From positions 1-64,000 of the forward strand of contig NZ_LSRP01000035.1 of the NCBI RefSeq assembly GCF_001885585.1: a stretch of 64,000 bases of DNA. The letters run 5' to 3'. The position numbers and the translations under genes were made by a program. This document shows positions 46,170-55,483 of this stretch, in pieces. The stretch's first letter is position 1. The number at the start of each line of letters is the position of its first letter. The DNA comes from Pararhizobium antarcticum (GTDB taxonomy: Bacteria; Pseudomonadota; Alphaproteobacteria; Rhizobiales; Rhizobiaceae). Below the pieces are notes generated by a model that saw only the letters and a list, made by a program, of their open reading frames with translations, was not told the DNA's origin and did not search any database.

Positions 46170-47450
46170 ATGCCCTTTCGTTTTGTCCATACCGCCGATC
46201 TCCATCTCGATTCGCCGCTGCGCAGCCTGGCCCTGAAAAACCCGGAGCTTGCCGAGCTTGTGCGCGGCGCGACCCGCAAGGCGCTGGAGGCGATCGTCGA
46301 TCTCTGTCTTGCCGAGGCAGTGGATGCGCTTCTGGTGGCCGGCGATCTCTATGACGGATCGCAGACCTCGATGAACACCGCGCTTTATCTTTCCGGCGAG
46401 CTTCGCCGTCTGGAGCAGGCCGGTATCCGGGTGTTCCTCATTCGCGGCAATCACGATTCGCAGTCGACCATCAAGAAAGAGCTGACGCTGCCTGCCAACG
46501 TGCATCTCTTTTCCGGCCGCGTGAAACCCATGCTGGCAAAAATCCTCGACAGCGGGCGCGAGGTCTATATCCACGGCGTCGGCTTCGACAATCCGCATGC
46601 GCCGGACAGCCTGCTGTCGTCCTTTCAGGCGCCGGTCGTCGATGCGGTCAACATCGGCATGTTGCACACGAGCCTTGCCGGTGCGCCGGGCCATGACCCC
46701 TACGCGCCCTGCAGCGTCGCCGAGCTTGCACGACACGGGTTCGACTACTGGGCGCTTGGACATGTGCACCAGCGACAGGTGCACAGTCTCAAGCCGTTGA
46801 TCGTGATGCCCGGCATGCCGCAGGGCAGGGACATCAATGAAGCGGGCGGCAAGACCGTCACGCTGGTGAGCGTCACCGATGATGGCCAACTGACGGCCGA
46901 GGAACGCGCCATCGGGCAGGCCGTGTTCGAACGCTTGACGATCGACCTGAGCGACCTTGCGGAATGGCCGTTGATGATCGAGGCAGCGGGCCAGGCAATC
47001 GCCGCGATCCGACAGGCGACCGGGGCAGAACAACTGATCCTGCGCCTGCATCTGGTTGGCACGACACCGCTGGCCTGGAAGCTGAGGCGCGATCCCGAAT
47101 TCCTGCAGGCGGAAATCACAAATCTGGCGGCGGGCCATCCCGGTTGCTGGATTGAAAAGGTCGAGGTGTCCTGCGCCGCGCCCGGGACCGAAACGGCGCG
47201 CGGCGGCCCCGACCCGGTCGAGGAGGTGGCGGATCTCGTGCGTGCCGATGTGCTCTCGTCGTTTTCCTTTCGCCAGCAGATCGGCGAGACAGTGAAGGAA
47301 CTGATGGCCCAGTTGCCACGGGAAGTGCGCGAGCGACTGGAGAAGGACGAGGCGGCGATCGAGGCATTGCTGACGCGCGTCGGGCGCGAGGGGAGCGATG
47401 ACGTGCTGGCCCGTCTGCATGGAACGTCCCAAGCGGAGGGGCTGCGCTGA
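46170..47450 (+). CDS. DNA repair exonuclease, SbcD/Mre11-type (YhaO-like)
   Basis: A 426-residue metallophosphoesterase nuclease. Metal-binding motifs appear in order: TADLHLDSPL, AGDLYDGSQT, RGNHDSQST, MLHTSL and LGHVHQRQ. It pairs with the following AAA ATPase, with which it overlaps by one base (TGATG), like SbcD with SbcC or YhaO with YhaN. It is expected to process DNA ends or hairpins. Confidence 0.9.
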   Translation: MPFRFVHTADLHLDSPLRSLALKNPELAELVRGATRKALEAIVDLCLAEAVDALLVAGDLYDGSQTSMNTALYLSGELRRLEQAGIRVFLIRGNHDSQSTIKKELTLPANVHLFSGRVKPMLAKILDSGREVYIHGVGFDNPHAPDSLLSSFQAPVVDAVNIGMLHTSLAGAPGHDPYAPCSVAELARHGFDYWALGHVHQRQVHSLKPLIVMPGMPQGRDINEAGGKTVTLVSVTDDGQLTAEERAIGQAVFERLTIDLSDLAEWPLMIEAAGQAIAAIRQATGAEQLILRLHLVGTTPLAWKLRRDPEFLQAEITNLAAGHPGCWIEKVEVSCAAPGTETARGGPDPVEEVADLVRADVLSSFSFRQQIGETVKELMAQLPREVRERLEKDEAAIEALLTRVGREGSDDVLARLHGTSQAEGLR

Positions 47451-50400
47451 TGCGGCTCAACCGGCTTGATCTCGTTCGCTACGGCAAATTCACCGGGCGC
47501 AGCCTCGATTTCGGGCTGGCAAAGCCGGGAAGCCCCGATCTGCACGTTGTCTACGGACCGAACGAGGCCGGAAAGTCGACGCTGTTCTCGGCCTTTCTCG
47601 ATTTCCTGTTCGGCATCGAGCATCTGAGCGGCTACGGTTTTCTCCATCCCTATCCGACCATGCGCGTCGGTGGTGAGATCGAGGCCGGCGGGCGGCTGCA
47701 CGAGGCCTACCGGGTGAAGCGCAAGCAGAACACGCTGCTTGGCGCCGACGAGCAGACCTTGCCGGACAATCTGTTCTCCGGCGCGCTCGGCTCGATCGAC
47801 CGCACCACCTACAAGATGATGTTCTCGCTCGACGATGACAGCATCGAGAAGGGGGGAGAGAGCATCCTGAAAAGCGAGGGTGAACTCGGCACGCTGCTGT
47901 TTTCCGCCAGCTCTGGCATGCCTGACAGCAATGCGATCCTGTCTGCCCTCAAGGGGGAGGCGGAGAGTTTTTACAAACCAAGGGGACAGAAACACCATCT
48001 GGGTGAACGCAAGGCCGAGCTGGAGGCGCTGAAGGACGAGAAGGCCGCGATCGACACCAATGCGCGCGACTATGCGATGCTGCGCAAGGCCCGTGATATG
48101 GCCGCCGAGCGACATGGCAAGGCCTCGGAAGCACGAACCGATGCGCGGCTTGCTTTGGAATTTGCCCGCGACAAGATCGGCGGGCTGGCGCTTCTGGAGC
48201 GTTTGCGGAGCCTGCGCAGTGAACTGGCGATCGGCGACGACGATCGCGATCCGCCGTCGGCCTGGCATGCCCTGTTGCCGCAACTTTTACAGCGGGATGT
48301 CGAGCTGTCGACGCGCCTGGCGCAAATCGAAACGGATGTCCGTCGCCGCGAGGCCGAACGCGACGGTGTCGTCATCGACGCAGCCGTGCTCGCCGCAGAA
48401 CCGCTGATCCGCGATCTCGAACAATCCGATCTGGAGGCTCGCCACCGAACGGCCCTCAAGGACATGCCCTCGCGTCTGGACGAACGCGATCGGGCTCAAA
48501 GCGAGATCGCCCGCCTTCTGGTGCGGCTGGGGCGTGATCCGGACGAGGATCCCTTGGCTCTTGTCCTGCCGGCAGCCATCACCGGTCGGCTCCAGGATCT
48601 GGCGCAGCGGCATTCCGGGCTTGCGGAAAAACTTTCGGGCGCACGATCGGAGCTTCAACAGGCGAGGCAGGATAACGGCGAGGCGGTCGCGGCGCAGGCC
48701 AGGCTAAGCGATGATGACGAAGGCGATATCGAAACCGATCCGTCCAGTCTTGCCGACCTGTTGCGGCTCGCTCGTCAGGATGACTGCATCCGGCGGCAGA
48801 AGGCTGCTCGTCGGCAGATCGCGGGGCTGGAGGACCAGCTCGACGAGCGCCTTGCAGCGCTTTCGCCGTTTTCGGGGAGCGCCGATGACCTCGTGCACAT
48901 GCCGGTCCCGGTTGCTGTCGACGTGGAGGAGTGGAAACGCCGTCTCGCCGCGCTTGAGGGGGCGGGCACACGCCTGCTGGAGCGAATCGCCGACGAACGC
49001 ACCGGGATGGCAGCCGAAAGCGGCCGGCTGGACGAACTGACACGGCTGGGCGGTTTTGCCGGCGACGAGGATGCTCTAGTTCTGCGCGCGGCGCGCGACG
49101 AGGCGTGGAGCCGGCACCTTGAGAACTTCGACCGCCCGTCCGCGGCCTTCTTCGAAAGCGCCATGAAGCGCGATGACGAAGCGTCCGCCTTGCGGCTGGC
49201 GCAATCGGAGCGTCTGGCGCAAGCGCGCGGGCTGTCGCTGACGCTTGCCGAGCGTAAGGCGCGGCTGGCGCTGTTTGAGGTGCAGGCGCTCGAAAACCGC
49301 ACCGCACTTGAGGCGCTTGTCGCAACGCTTGCCGCTGCTGCCAGCCTTTGCGGCCTGCCCGACGCGACGTCCGTGGCGCAACTGGAGACCTGGTTGGCAA
49401 AGCGTCTTTCCGTGCTCGACGCCAGAACCGAATTGCGCGCCGCCCAGCGCGAGCTGGAAGCGGCCGTCGATGACGAACAGGACTTGCGCCGCCGGCTCGC
49501 ACTCCAGCTCAATCAGCTCGGCGCCGAGGATGCGCCGGACAGTCTGGACGATGCCATCCTCTTTGCCGATGCGCTTGTGGTGCGGATCCAGGCGCTTCGC
49601 AGCCGAAAAGACGCAGCCGCGGCGGCCGTGGAGCGAACGACGCGGGCGCTTGAGGCCCGCAGCGAGGCGCTGGCCGCAGCCGAAGACGCTATGGGCAACT
49701 GGACGCATGATTGGGCGGACTCCACGGCGCAGACCTGGCTTGGCGGTCAGGACCGGCAGGTCGCGGCTTCCGAGATTGGCCCCGTGCTCGCCGTCCTTCA
49801 GGATCTCGACAAACTCCTGCAGCGTAAGTCCGATCTCGACCATCGTATCGACGGCATGCGCCGCGACCAGACGGCCTTTTGCGCCTCTGTCGACGGGATC
49901 GCCACGCAGATGGAGATCGCAGCCGCGGATCCTTTGGCGGCCTTTGTCGAGGCAAAGGTCCGTCTGTCTGCCCTCCGCGACAATCAGACCTTGCTGACGA
50001 GGCTTGCCGACGAAAGCGCCGAAAAGCAGCGCGAGCGCCAGGGTCTGGTTGACGATCAGGCCAGCCATGATGCGGCTAAGCAGGACATGCTCGCGTTTTT
50101 CGGCTGCGAGACGCTGGGGGAGGTCGATATCCGGCTGGAGGCAGTGAAGGCACGCGACCGACTGCGTGCGCGAATCGACGAGACGGGCCGCGATCTCTTG
50201 ACCCGGCTGAAGGTCGCAACGACCGAGCAGGCTGAATCGATCCTTGCCGCCGTGGATATCGGCGAGCTTGAGCGGGACGTTGTGACGCTCGAATCACGTC
50301 TGGAGGAGTGCGACCGCGATGCGGCGGACGCCCATGCCGAACGTCGCGAGGCGGAAAAGGCGCTCGCGACCATCGGCGGTGACGATCGGGCTGCGCATCT

Positions 50401-50926
50401 GGACGAGCAGCGGCGCACGATCCTTCTCGATATCGAGGAAAAGGCGATGACGTACCTGCGCCTGCGGGCCGGCATACTTTCCACTGAAATGGCGCTGAGG
50501 CTCTACCGCGAGCGCCATCGCAGTGCGATGATGCAGCGCGCCTCCGCCGCGTTCAACCGGATCAGCGGCGGCGAATATGCGGGCCTCTCGACGCAGAGCG
50601 AGAATGGCAAGGAGTTCCTGATTGCCAATGCCGCAAGCGGCGCTTCCAAGGTCGTTGGCGACCACACACTGTCCAAGGGAACGCAATTCCAGCTCTATCT
50701 GGCGCTGCGCATGGCCGGCTATCATGAAGTTGCCGCGACGCGCGAAAGCCTGCCTTTCATCGCCGACGATATCATGGAGACATTCGATGATGGGCGCGCC
50801 GAACATGCCTTCGGGCTGATGGCGGATATGGCCAAGGTCGGACAGGTGATCTATCTGACCCATCACCAGCATCTGTGCGATCTCGCGAGGCGTGCCTGCC
50901 CGGACGCGACAATCCATACGCTTTGA
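47450..50926 (+). CDS. SMC-like ATPase partner of the nuclease (YhaN-like)
   Basis: An 1158-residue Rad50/SbcC-type ATPase. Walker A is YGPNEAGKSTLFSAFLDF near residue 36; a very long, Ala/Leu/Arg-rich coiled coil fills the middle; the C-terminal half-site has HTLSKGTQFQLYLALRMAGY (signature) and LPFIADDIMETFDDGR (Walker B). It would work with the preceding nuclease as a DNA-end-processing machine. The size and AAA_27-type N-terminus fit the YhaN branch. Confidence 0.9.
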   Translation: MRLNRLDLVRYGKFTGRSLDFGLAKPGSPDLHVVYGPNEAGKSTLFSAFLDFLFGIEHLSGYGFLHPYPTMRVGGEIEAGGRLHEAYRVKRKQNTLLGADEQTLPDNLFSGALGSIDRTTYKMMFSLDDDSIEKGGESILKSEGELGTLLFSASSGMPDSNAILSALKGEAESFYKPRGQKHHLGERKAELEALKDEKAAIDTNARDYAMLRKARDMAAERHGKASEARTDARLALEFARDKIGGLALLERLRSLRSELAIGDDDRDPPSAWHALLPQLLQRDVELSTRLAQIETDVRRREAERDGVVIDAAVLAAEPLIRDLEQSDLEARHRTALKDMPSRLDERDRAQSEIARLLVRLGRDPDEDPLALVLPAAITGRLQDLAQRHSGLAEKLSGARSELQQARQDNGEAVAAQARLSDDDEGDIETDPSSLADLLRLARQDDCIRRQKAARRQIAGLEDQLDERLAALSPFSGSADDLVHMPVPVAVDVEEWKRRLAALEGAGTRLLERIADERTGMAAESGRLDELTRLGGFAGDEDALVLRAARDEAWSRHLENFDRPSAAFFESAMKRDDEASALRLAQSERLAQARGLSLTLAERKARLALFEVQALENRTALEALVATLAAAASLCGLPDATSVAQLETWLAKRLSVLDARTELRAAQRELEAAVDDEQDLRRRLALQLNQLGAEDAPDSLDDAILFADALVVRIQALRSRKDAAAAAVERTTRALEARSEALAAAEDAMGNWTHDWADSTAQTWLGGQDRQVAASEIGPVLAVLQDLDKLLQRKSDLDHRIDGMRRDQTAFCASVDGIATQMEIAAADPLAAFVEAKVRLSALRDNQTLLTRLADESAEKQRERQGLVDDQASHDAAKQDMLAFFGCETLGEVDIRLEAVKARDRLRARIDETGRDLLTRLKVATTEQAESILAAVDIGELERDVVTLESRLEECDRDAADAHAERREAEKALATIGGDDRAAHLDEQRRTILLDIEEKAMTYLRLRAGILSTEMALRLYRERHRSAMMQRASAAFNRISGGEYAGLSTQSENGKEFLIANAASGASKVVGDHTLSKGTQFQLYLALRMAGYHEVAATRESLPFIADDIMETFDDGRAEHAFGLMADMAKVGQVIYLTHHQHLCDLARRACPDATIHTL

Positions 50927-51016
50927 CAGCGATTCCAGCGCGTACAGCGCTATTTAAGCGCAAGTGCACCGTCTCCGGGTGAACAAAACAGGGATGGGGG
51001 AATTTAAGGAGAAAAA

Positions 51017-51092
51017 TGGTGGGCGATGACGGACTCGAACCGCCGACATCCTCGGTGTAAACGAGGCGCTCTACCAACTGAGCTAATCGCCC
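51017..51092 (-). tRNA. tRNA-Val (anticodon UAC)
   Basis: Minus-strand cloverleaf: acceptor GGGCGAT pairs with ATCGCCC, the anticodon arm is CCTCG-TTTACAC-CGAGG with anticodon TAC, and the T-arm contains GGTTCGAGTCC. CCA is encoded at the 3' end. Confidence 0.95.
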
Positions 51093-51552
51093 CCCGTGTT
51101 GGTGGCTGTGATCTATGCGTATCTCGATGAAACCGCAAGAGCGAACGCAAAGATTTTTCGATTTTTTTTGACAGGCACGCAGCAACGCCCCTGCAGGCTG
51201 GACATGCCCCCCACAGGCCATTGCACCGAGCCCGTTCCAAAAGCCCAGAGGGGCATGCACACACGCGACGGCCGACAGAATGCAGATCGTGTTGCTTTCG
51301 ATTCTCAGCGCAAGTCATTGAAATCTAGGCGCATGGGGCAAGTCCTGTGGATAAGGGCGCGTTGCCGGAAAAAACTTCTGACAGCCAATGCCTGCATTTG
51401 CGGGACTTGCGGGAAAGAATTTTAGAAATGTCATGATTTTGTTTTTAACGCGCTTGACACTCCCGATTTAACCCCTTAATCAGCCGCTCATCGAACGGCG
51501 CAACACGCTGGTTCGATACGGAAGACGCCTCAGGGTGGTCTTTTAGAAAAAT
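51093..51552. other. 460-base gap between the two tRNA genes
   Basis: No gene seen. The part near 51150-51170 and 51410-51470 is AT-rich (runs of A and T) and may hold the tRNA promoters: TTGACA at about 51449-51460 (CGCTTGACACTCCC) is a -35 candidate for the tRNA-Asp gene. Confidence 0.4.
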
Positions 51553-51629
51553 GCGCGGGTGTAGCTCAGTTGGTTAGAGTGCCGGCCTGTCACGCCGGAG
51601 GTCGCGGGTTCGAGCCCCGTCACTCGCGC
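51553..51629 (+). tRNA. tRNA-Asp (anticodon GUC)
   Basis: Acceptor GCGCGGG pairs with CTCGCGC, the D-arm is AGCTCAGTTGGTTAGAGT, the anticodon arm is CCGGC-CTGTCAC-GCCGG with anticodon GTC, and the T-arm contains GGTTCGAGCCC. A full CCA is not encoded. Confidence 0.95.
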
Positions 51630-51969
51630 CATTTTTCTTCTTCTTATCTCCTCCATAGACATGGTCGAAAATGCGCACATTGCGCATTGCGACCTTATGT
51701 CCCGGTTACGGCAAGCTGTGCGTCCTGCGCGCTTCTGCCCTGCATCCGCGGGTGTTTTCAATCGTTTTAAGGCGTTTGCGCCTGCGGGTCGGAGATGCTA
51801 GCTTTTACAGGCATTTCATTCCCGCGAAGGAACGGGTTGAAAAGCCGCTTCAAGGGTTGCGCGCCGACGCTGGCTGCGCTAACCACTTTGGCGTTGCAAC
51901 ATATTTTTCGGCTTGCATGGCTTCGGTTTCGGCGCTCTTCTGCGCCCCTTGCGGGCAGGGACGGACACA
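51630..51969. other. 340-base leader before nuoA
   Basis: No gene seen between tRNA-Asp and nuoA. It presumably contains the promoter of the long nuo operon; I could not identify clear -35 and -10 boxes. Confidence 0.4.
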
Positions 51970-52335
51970 ATGACAGACCTTCTCGGTTCCTATCTCCCGA
52001 TCGCGATTTTCATCGCTATTGCTCTTGTTATCGGCCTTGCGCTTCTGGTCGCGCCGTTCGCGATCGCGTTCAAGGCGCCCGATTCCGAAAAGCTTTCGGC
52101 CTATGAGTGCGGCTTCAATGCTTTCGACGACGCGCGCATGAAGTTTGACATTCGATTCTATCTCGTGGCGATCCTGTTCATCATCTTCGATCTGGAAGTG
52201 GCCTTCCTTTTTCCCTGGGCTGTGGCCTTCTCGGAAATCGGCTGGTTCGGTTTGTGGTCGATGATGGTGTTCCTCGGCGTTCTCACCATCGGCTTCATTT
52301 ATGAATGGAAGAAGGGAGCACTCGAATGGGAGTAG
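51970..52335 (+). CDS. nuoA: NADH-quinone oxidoreductase subunit A
   Basis: A 121-residue membrane subunit of complex I with three helices. The conserved loop [20 protein letters not shown] is present (Cys of the ND3 loop) before [20 protein letters not shown]-like helix text. First gene of the nuo operon; its end overlaps nuoB by 10 bases. Confidence 0.95.
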   Translation: MTDLLGSYLPIAIFIAIALVIGLALLVAPFAIAFKAPDSEKLSAYECGFNAFDDARMKFDIRFYLVAILFIIFDLEVAFLFPWAVAFSEIGWFGLWSMMVFLGVLTIGFIYEWKKGALEWE

Positions 52336-52901
52336 CAACCACACCGCTCGTTGCGCAGGCGTCCACGGGCATCCTCGATCCCTCGACCGGCAAGCCGGTT
52401 GGCAGCAACGACGCGTTTTTCGGCGAGATCAACAACGAACTCGCCGACAAGGGCTTTCTTGTCACGTCTACGGATGAGCTGATCAACTGGGCGCGCACCG
52501 GCTCGCTGATGTGGATGACCTTTGGTCTGGCCTGTTGCGCCGTGGAAATGATGCAGATGTCGATGCCGCGCTACGACGCCGAGCGTTTCGGCTTTGCGCC
52601 GCGCGCCTCACCGCGCCAGTCCGACGTGATGATTGTCGCGGGTACGCTGACCAACAAGATGGCGCCGGCGCTGCGCAAGGTCTACGACCAGATGCCGGAG
52701 CCGCGCTACGTGATCTCCATGGGCTCCTGCGCCAATGGCGGCGGCTATTATCACTATTCCTATTCGGTGGTGCGCGGCTGCGATCGCATCGTGCCTGTCG
52801 ACATCTACGTGCCGGGCTGTCCTCCCACGGCAGAAGCACTGCTTTACGGCGTGCTCCTGCTGCAGAAGAAAATTCGCCGCACCGGCACGATCGAACGGTA
52901 A
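52326..52901 (+). CDS. nuoB: NADH-quinone oxidoreductase subunit B
   Basis: A 191-residue subunit carrying the terminal 4Fe-4S cluster N2. The cluster Cys are in [11 protein letters not shown] (adjacent pair), [15 protein letters not shown] and [13 protein letters not shown]. It passes electrons to quinone at the junction with the membrane arm. Overlaps nuoA and precedes nuoC. Confidence 0.96.
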   Translation: MGVATTPLVAQASTGILDPSTGKPVGSNDAFFGEINNELADKGFLVTSTDELINWARTGSLMWMTFGLACCAVEMMQMSMPRYDAERFGFAPRASPRQSDVMIVAGTLTNKMAPALRKVYDQMPEPRYVISMGSCANGGGYYHYSYSVVRGCDRIVPVDIYVPGCPPTAEALLYGVLLLQKKIRRTGTIER

Positions 52902-52919
52902 GGGCAGGGGACCTGATCA

Positions 52920-53525
52920 ATGAGCGAAGCCCTGAACGAGCTTGCCACCTATATCACCGAGACACGGGGTCCGCTGGTCTCTAAGAGCGTCATGAGTTTC
53001 GGCGAACTGACGCTGATTTCGACGGTCGAGAACATCATTCCGCTGCTGACCTTCCTGCGCGATGACACGCGCTGCGGTTTCATCAATTTCACCGATATCT
53101 GTGGTGTCGACTGGCCGCAGCGGGTCGATCGTTTCGATGTTGTCTATCACCTGATGTCACCGAAGCAGAACCTGCGCATCCGTATCAAGGTGGCAACCAA
53201 CGAGGACCAGCCGGTCCCGTCGGCAACGGCCGTCTATCCCGGTGCCGACTGGTTTGAGCGGGAAGCCTACGACATGTACGGCATCCTGTTTACCGGCCAC
53301 CCGGACCTGCGCCGAATCCTGACTGACTATGGTTTCGAAGGCTATCCGCTCCGCAAGGACTTCCCGACGACGGGTTTCGTCGAGGTTCGCTATGATGATG
53401 AAGCAAAGCGCGTGGTCTATGAGCCGGTCGAACTGAAACAGGAATTCCGCAACTTCGACTTCACGTCGCCCTGGGAAGGAACAGACTACGTTCTGCCGGG
53501 CGATGAAAAGGCGAAAGCGCAGTAG
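52920..53525 (+). CDS. nuoC: NADH-quinone oxidoreductase subunit C
   Basis: A 201-residue 30-kDa-type subunit of the peripheral arm. [40 protein letters not shown] and [20 protein letters not shown] are family signatures. It is separate from NuoD here, unlike the fused NuoCD of enterics. An unrelated small gene separates it from nuoD. Confidence 0.96.
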   Translation: MSEALNELATYITETRGPLVSKSVMSFGELTLISTVENIIPLLTFLRDDTRCGFINFTDICGVDWPQRVDRFDVVYHLMSPKQNLRIRIKVATNEDQPVPSATAVYPGADWFEREAYDMYGILFTGHPDLRRILTDYGFEGYPLRKDFPTTGFVEVRYDDEAKRVVYEPVELKQEFRNFDFTSPWEGTDYVLPGDEKAKAQ

Positions 53526-53533
53526 TTAAGGCG

Positions 53534-53558
53534 TTAGCCAGTAGGCAGTAGCCAATAG
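53534..53558. repeat. Left flanking repeat of the inserted four-helix-bundle gene
   Basis: TTAGCCAGTAGG (53534-53545) followed by CAGTAGCCAATAG matches, in inverted orientation, the TTAGCCAATAGG and TAGGCAGTAGG pieces in 53956-53985. Short iterated CTATTGGCTA-like words commonly bound genes of this family. Confidence 0.6.
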
Positions 53559-53566
53559 AGAAGGAA

Positions 53567-53938
53567 ATGGGGACGATAAATTCCTACAAGGATCTCATAG
53601 TATGGCAGCGGGGAATGGATCTCGCGGTGGCCTGTTATGAGATCACGAAGGATTTCCCCAGGGAAGAAGCGTACGGACTTACCTCGCAAATTCGCCGTGC
53701 GGCAGCATCGGTTCCAGCGAACATTGCGGAGGGGCACGGACGGGATGGCACCGGAAACTATGTGCAACATCTCAAAATCGCCCAGGGTTCGCTAAAAGAG
53801 CTTGAGACGCATTTGATACTTTCGGCACGCGTGGGTTTGCTGGATGCTGTGAAGGCAGATGTTGTTTTGATGAAGAGTGATGAAATCGGAAGAATGCTCA
53901 GGGCGTTAATTCGAAATTTGCAGGACGGAAAAAAATGA
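53567..53938 (+). CDS. Four-helix-bundle protein (23S rRNA intervening-sequence family)
   Basis: A 123-residue protein of the S23/IVS four-helix-bundle family: YKDLIVWQRGMDLAVACYEI, FPREEAYGLTSQIRRAAASV, PANIAEGHGR and HLKIAQGSLKELETHLILS are the characteristic helices. Members are found in rRNA intervening sequences and as freestanding inserted genes; their function is not established. Here it interrupts the nuo operon between nuoC and nuoD, same strand, with inverted short repeats on both sides and lower GC than its neighbours, so it is probably an acquired insertion. Confidence 0.88.
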   Translation: MGTINSYKDLIVWQRGMDLAVACYEITKDFPREEAYGLTSQIRRAAASVPANIAEGHGRDGTGNYVQHLKIAQGSLKELETHLILSARVGLLDAVKADVVLMKSDEIGRMLRALIRNLQDGKK

Positions 53939-53955
53939 GAGTAAAGAAGCTTCCA

Positions 53956-53985
53956 ATTCCTACTGCCTATTTCCTATTGGCTAAC
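53956..53985. repeat. Right flanking repeat of the inserted four-helix-bundle gene
   Basis: Contains CCTACTGCCTATT and CCTATTGGCTAAC, the inverted counterparts of the words at 53534-53558 with small differences. Confidence 0.6.
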
Positions 53986-54011
53986 CCCTGCAAGCGCGGA
54001 GCGCGTAGCAA

Positions 54012-55202
54012 ATGAACGAACACAACGTCCGCAATTTCAACATCAATTTCGGACCGCAGCATCCGGCGGCGCATGGCGTTTTGCGTCTGGTTCTCGAGCT
54101 CGACGGTGAAATTGTCGAGCGCGTCGATCCGCATATCGGCCTTCTGCATCGCGGCACGGAAAAGCTGATCGAGACGAAGACCTATCTGCAGGCGGTGCCC
54201 TATTTCGATCGGCTCGACTATGTCGCGCCGATGAATCAGGAACATGCATTCGCGATGGCCGTCGAGAAGCTCACGAAGACGGAAGTGCCGATTCGCAGTC
54301 AGTTGATCCGCGTGCTGTATTCCGAGATCGGCCGGATCCTGTCGCATTTGCTGAACGTGACGACGCAGGCGATGGACGTCGGCGCGCTGACGCCGCCGCT
54401 CTGGGGCTTCGAAGAACGCGAAAAGCTGATGGTGTTCTACGAGCGGGCCTGCGGCGCGCGCATGCATTCGGCCTATATCCGACCCGGCGGCGTGCATCAG
54501 GATCTGCCGCATGAACTGGTCGAAGACATCGGCAAGTGGATCGATCCGTTCCTGAAGACCGTGGATGATATCGACGAGCTTTTGACGGGCAACCGCATCT
54601 TCAAGCAGCGCAACGTCGATATCGGCGTTGTCACGCTCGACGACGCCTGGGCCTGGGGGTTTTCCGGTGTCATGGTGCGCGGTTCGGGCGCGGCCTGGGA
54701 CCTGCGCAAGTCGCAGCCTTATGAATGTTATGCAGACCTCGATTTCGACATCCCGATCGGCAAGAACGGCGACTGCTTCGACCGTTACCTGATCCGCATG
54801 ATCGAGATGCGCGAATCGGCAAAAATCATGCGCCAGTGCGTTGATCGCCTGCTGGGCGACGCCAAGATCGGTCCGATTTCGTCGCTTGACGGAAAGATCG
54901 TGCCGCCGAAGCGCGGCGAGATGAAGCGCTCGATGGAAGCGCTGATCCACCATTTCAAGCTCTACACCGAAGGCTATCACGTGCCCGAGGGCGAGGTTTA
55001 CGCAGCCGTCGAGGCGCCGAAGGGCGAGTTCGGCGTCTATCTGGTGTCGGATGGCTCCAACAAGCCCTACCGCTGCAAGATCAAGGCACCGGGTTATGCG
55101 CATCTCCAGGCAATGGATTATATCTGTCGCGGCCACCAGCTTGCCGACGTATCCGCGGTGCTGGGCTCGCTCGATATCGTTTTCGGTGAGGTGGATCGCT
55201 GA
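54012..55202 (+). CDS. nuoD: NADH-quinone oxidoreductase subunit D
   Basis: A 396-residue 49-kDa-type subunit that shapes the quinone site with Nuo[53 protein letters not shown] and the C-terminal IVFGEVDR are diagnostic. Its stop overlaps the following small gene (TGATG). Confidence 0.97.
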   Translation: MNEHNVRNFNINFGPQHPAAHGVLRLVLELDGEIVERVDPHIGLLHRGTEKLIETKTYLQAVPYFDRLDYVAPMNQEHAFAMAVEKLTKTEVPIRSQLIRVLYSEIGRILSHLLNVTTQAMDVGALTPPLWGFEEREKLMVFYERACGARMHSAYIRPGGVHQDLPHELVEDIGKWIDPFLKTVDDIDELLTGNRIFKQRNVDIGVVTLDDAWAWGFSGVMVRGSGAAWDLRKSQPYECYADLDFDIPIGKNGDCFDRYLIRMIEMRESAKIMRQCVDRLLGDAKIGPISSLDGKIVPPKRGEMKRSMEALIHHFKLYTEGYHVPEGEVYAAVEAPKGEFGVYLVSDGSNKPYRCKIKAPGYAHLQAMDYICRGHQLADVSAVLGSLDIVFGEVDR

Positions 55203-55468
55203 TGCGTCGTCTTGCTGCTGCAGTCCTGGGTCTGTCGCTTGTTTCCTGCCCCGCAGTGGCGCAGGAAACGAATGACGAGACTGGTGTGCGGGATACAGCA
55301 AGCGCCACGTCCGGCGGCAGCATGAGCAGCCTTCTCGCCAAGGGCTACGAGATCAAGGCAGCGGTGCCGAATGGCGCGCGCTACATTGTATTTTTGCAGA
55401 AAGACAAGTCAGCCTTTGCCTGCGAATTCGTCACCCTGACGAAATCGCGGTGCGGTTCGATTAACTGA
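55202..55468 (+). CDS. Small exported protein within the nuo operon
   Basis: An 88-residue protein with signal [20 protein letters not shown] and two Cys near the end (FACEFVTLTKSRCGSI), which could form a disulfide. It is translationally coupled to nuoD and is 15 bases before nuoE. It is not a recognised complex I subunit. Its conserved-looking position suggests a periplasmic accessory role, but this is inference. Confidence 0.7.
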   Translation: MRRLAAAVLGLSLVSCPAVAQETNDETGVRDTASATSGGSMSSLLAKGYEIKAAVPNGARYIVFLQKDKSAFACEFVTLTKSRCGSIN

Positions 55469-55483
55469 TAAGGTGCGGGAAGA

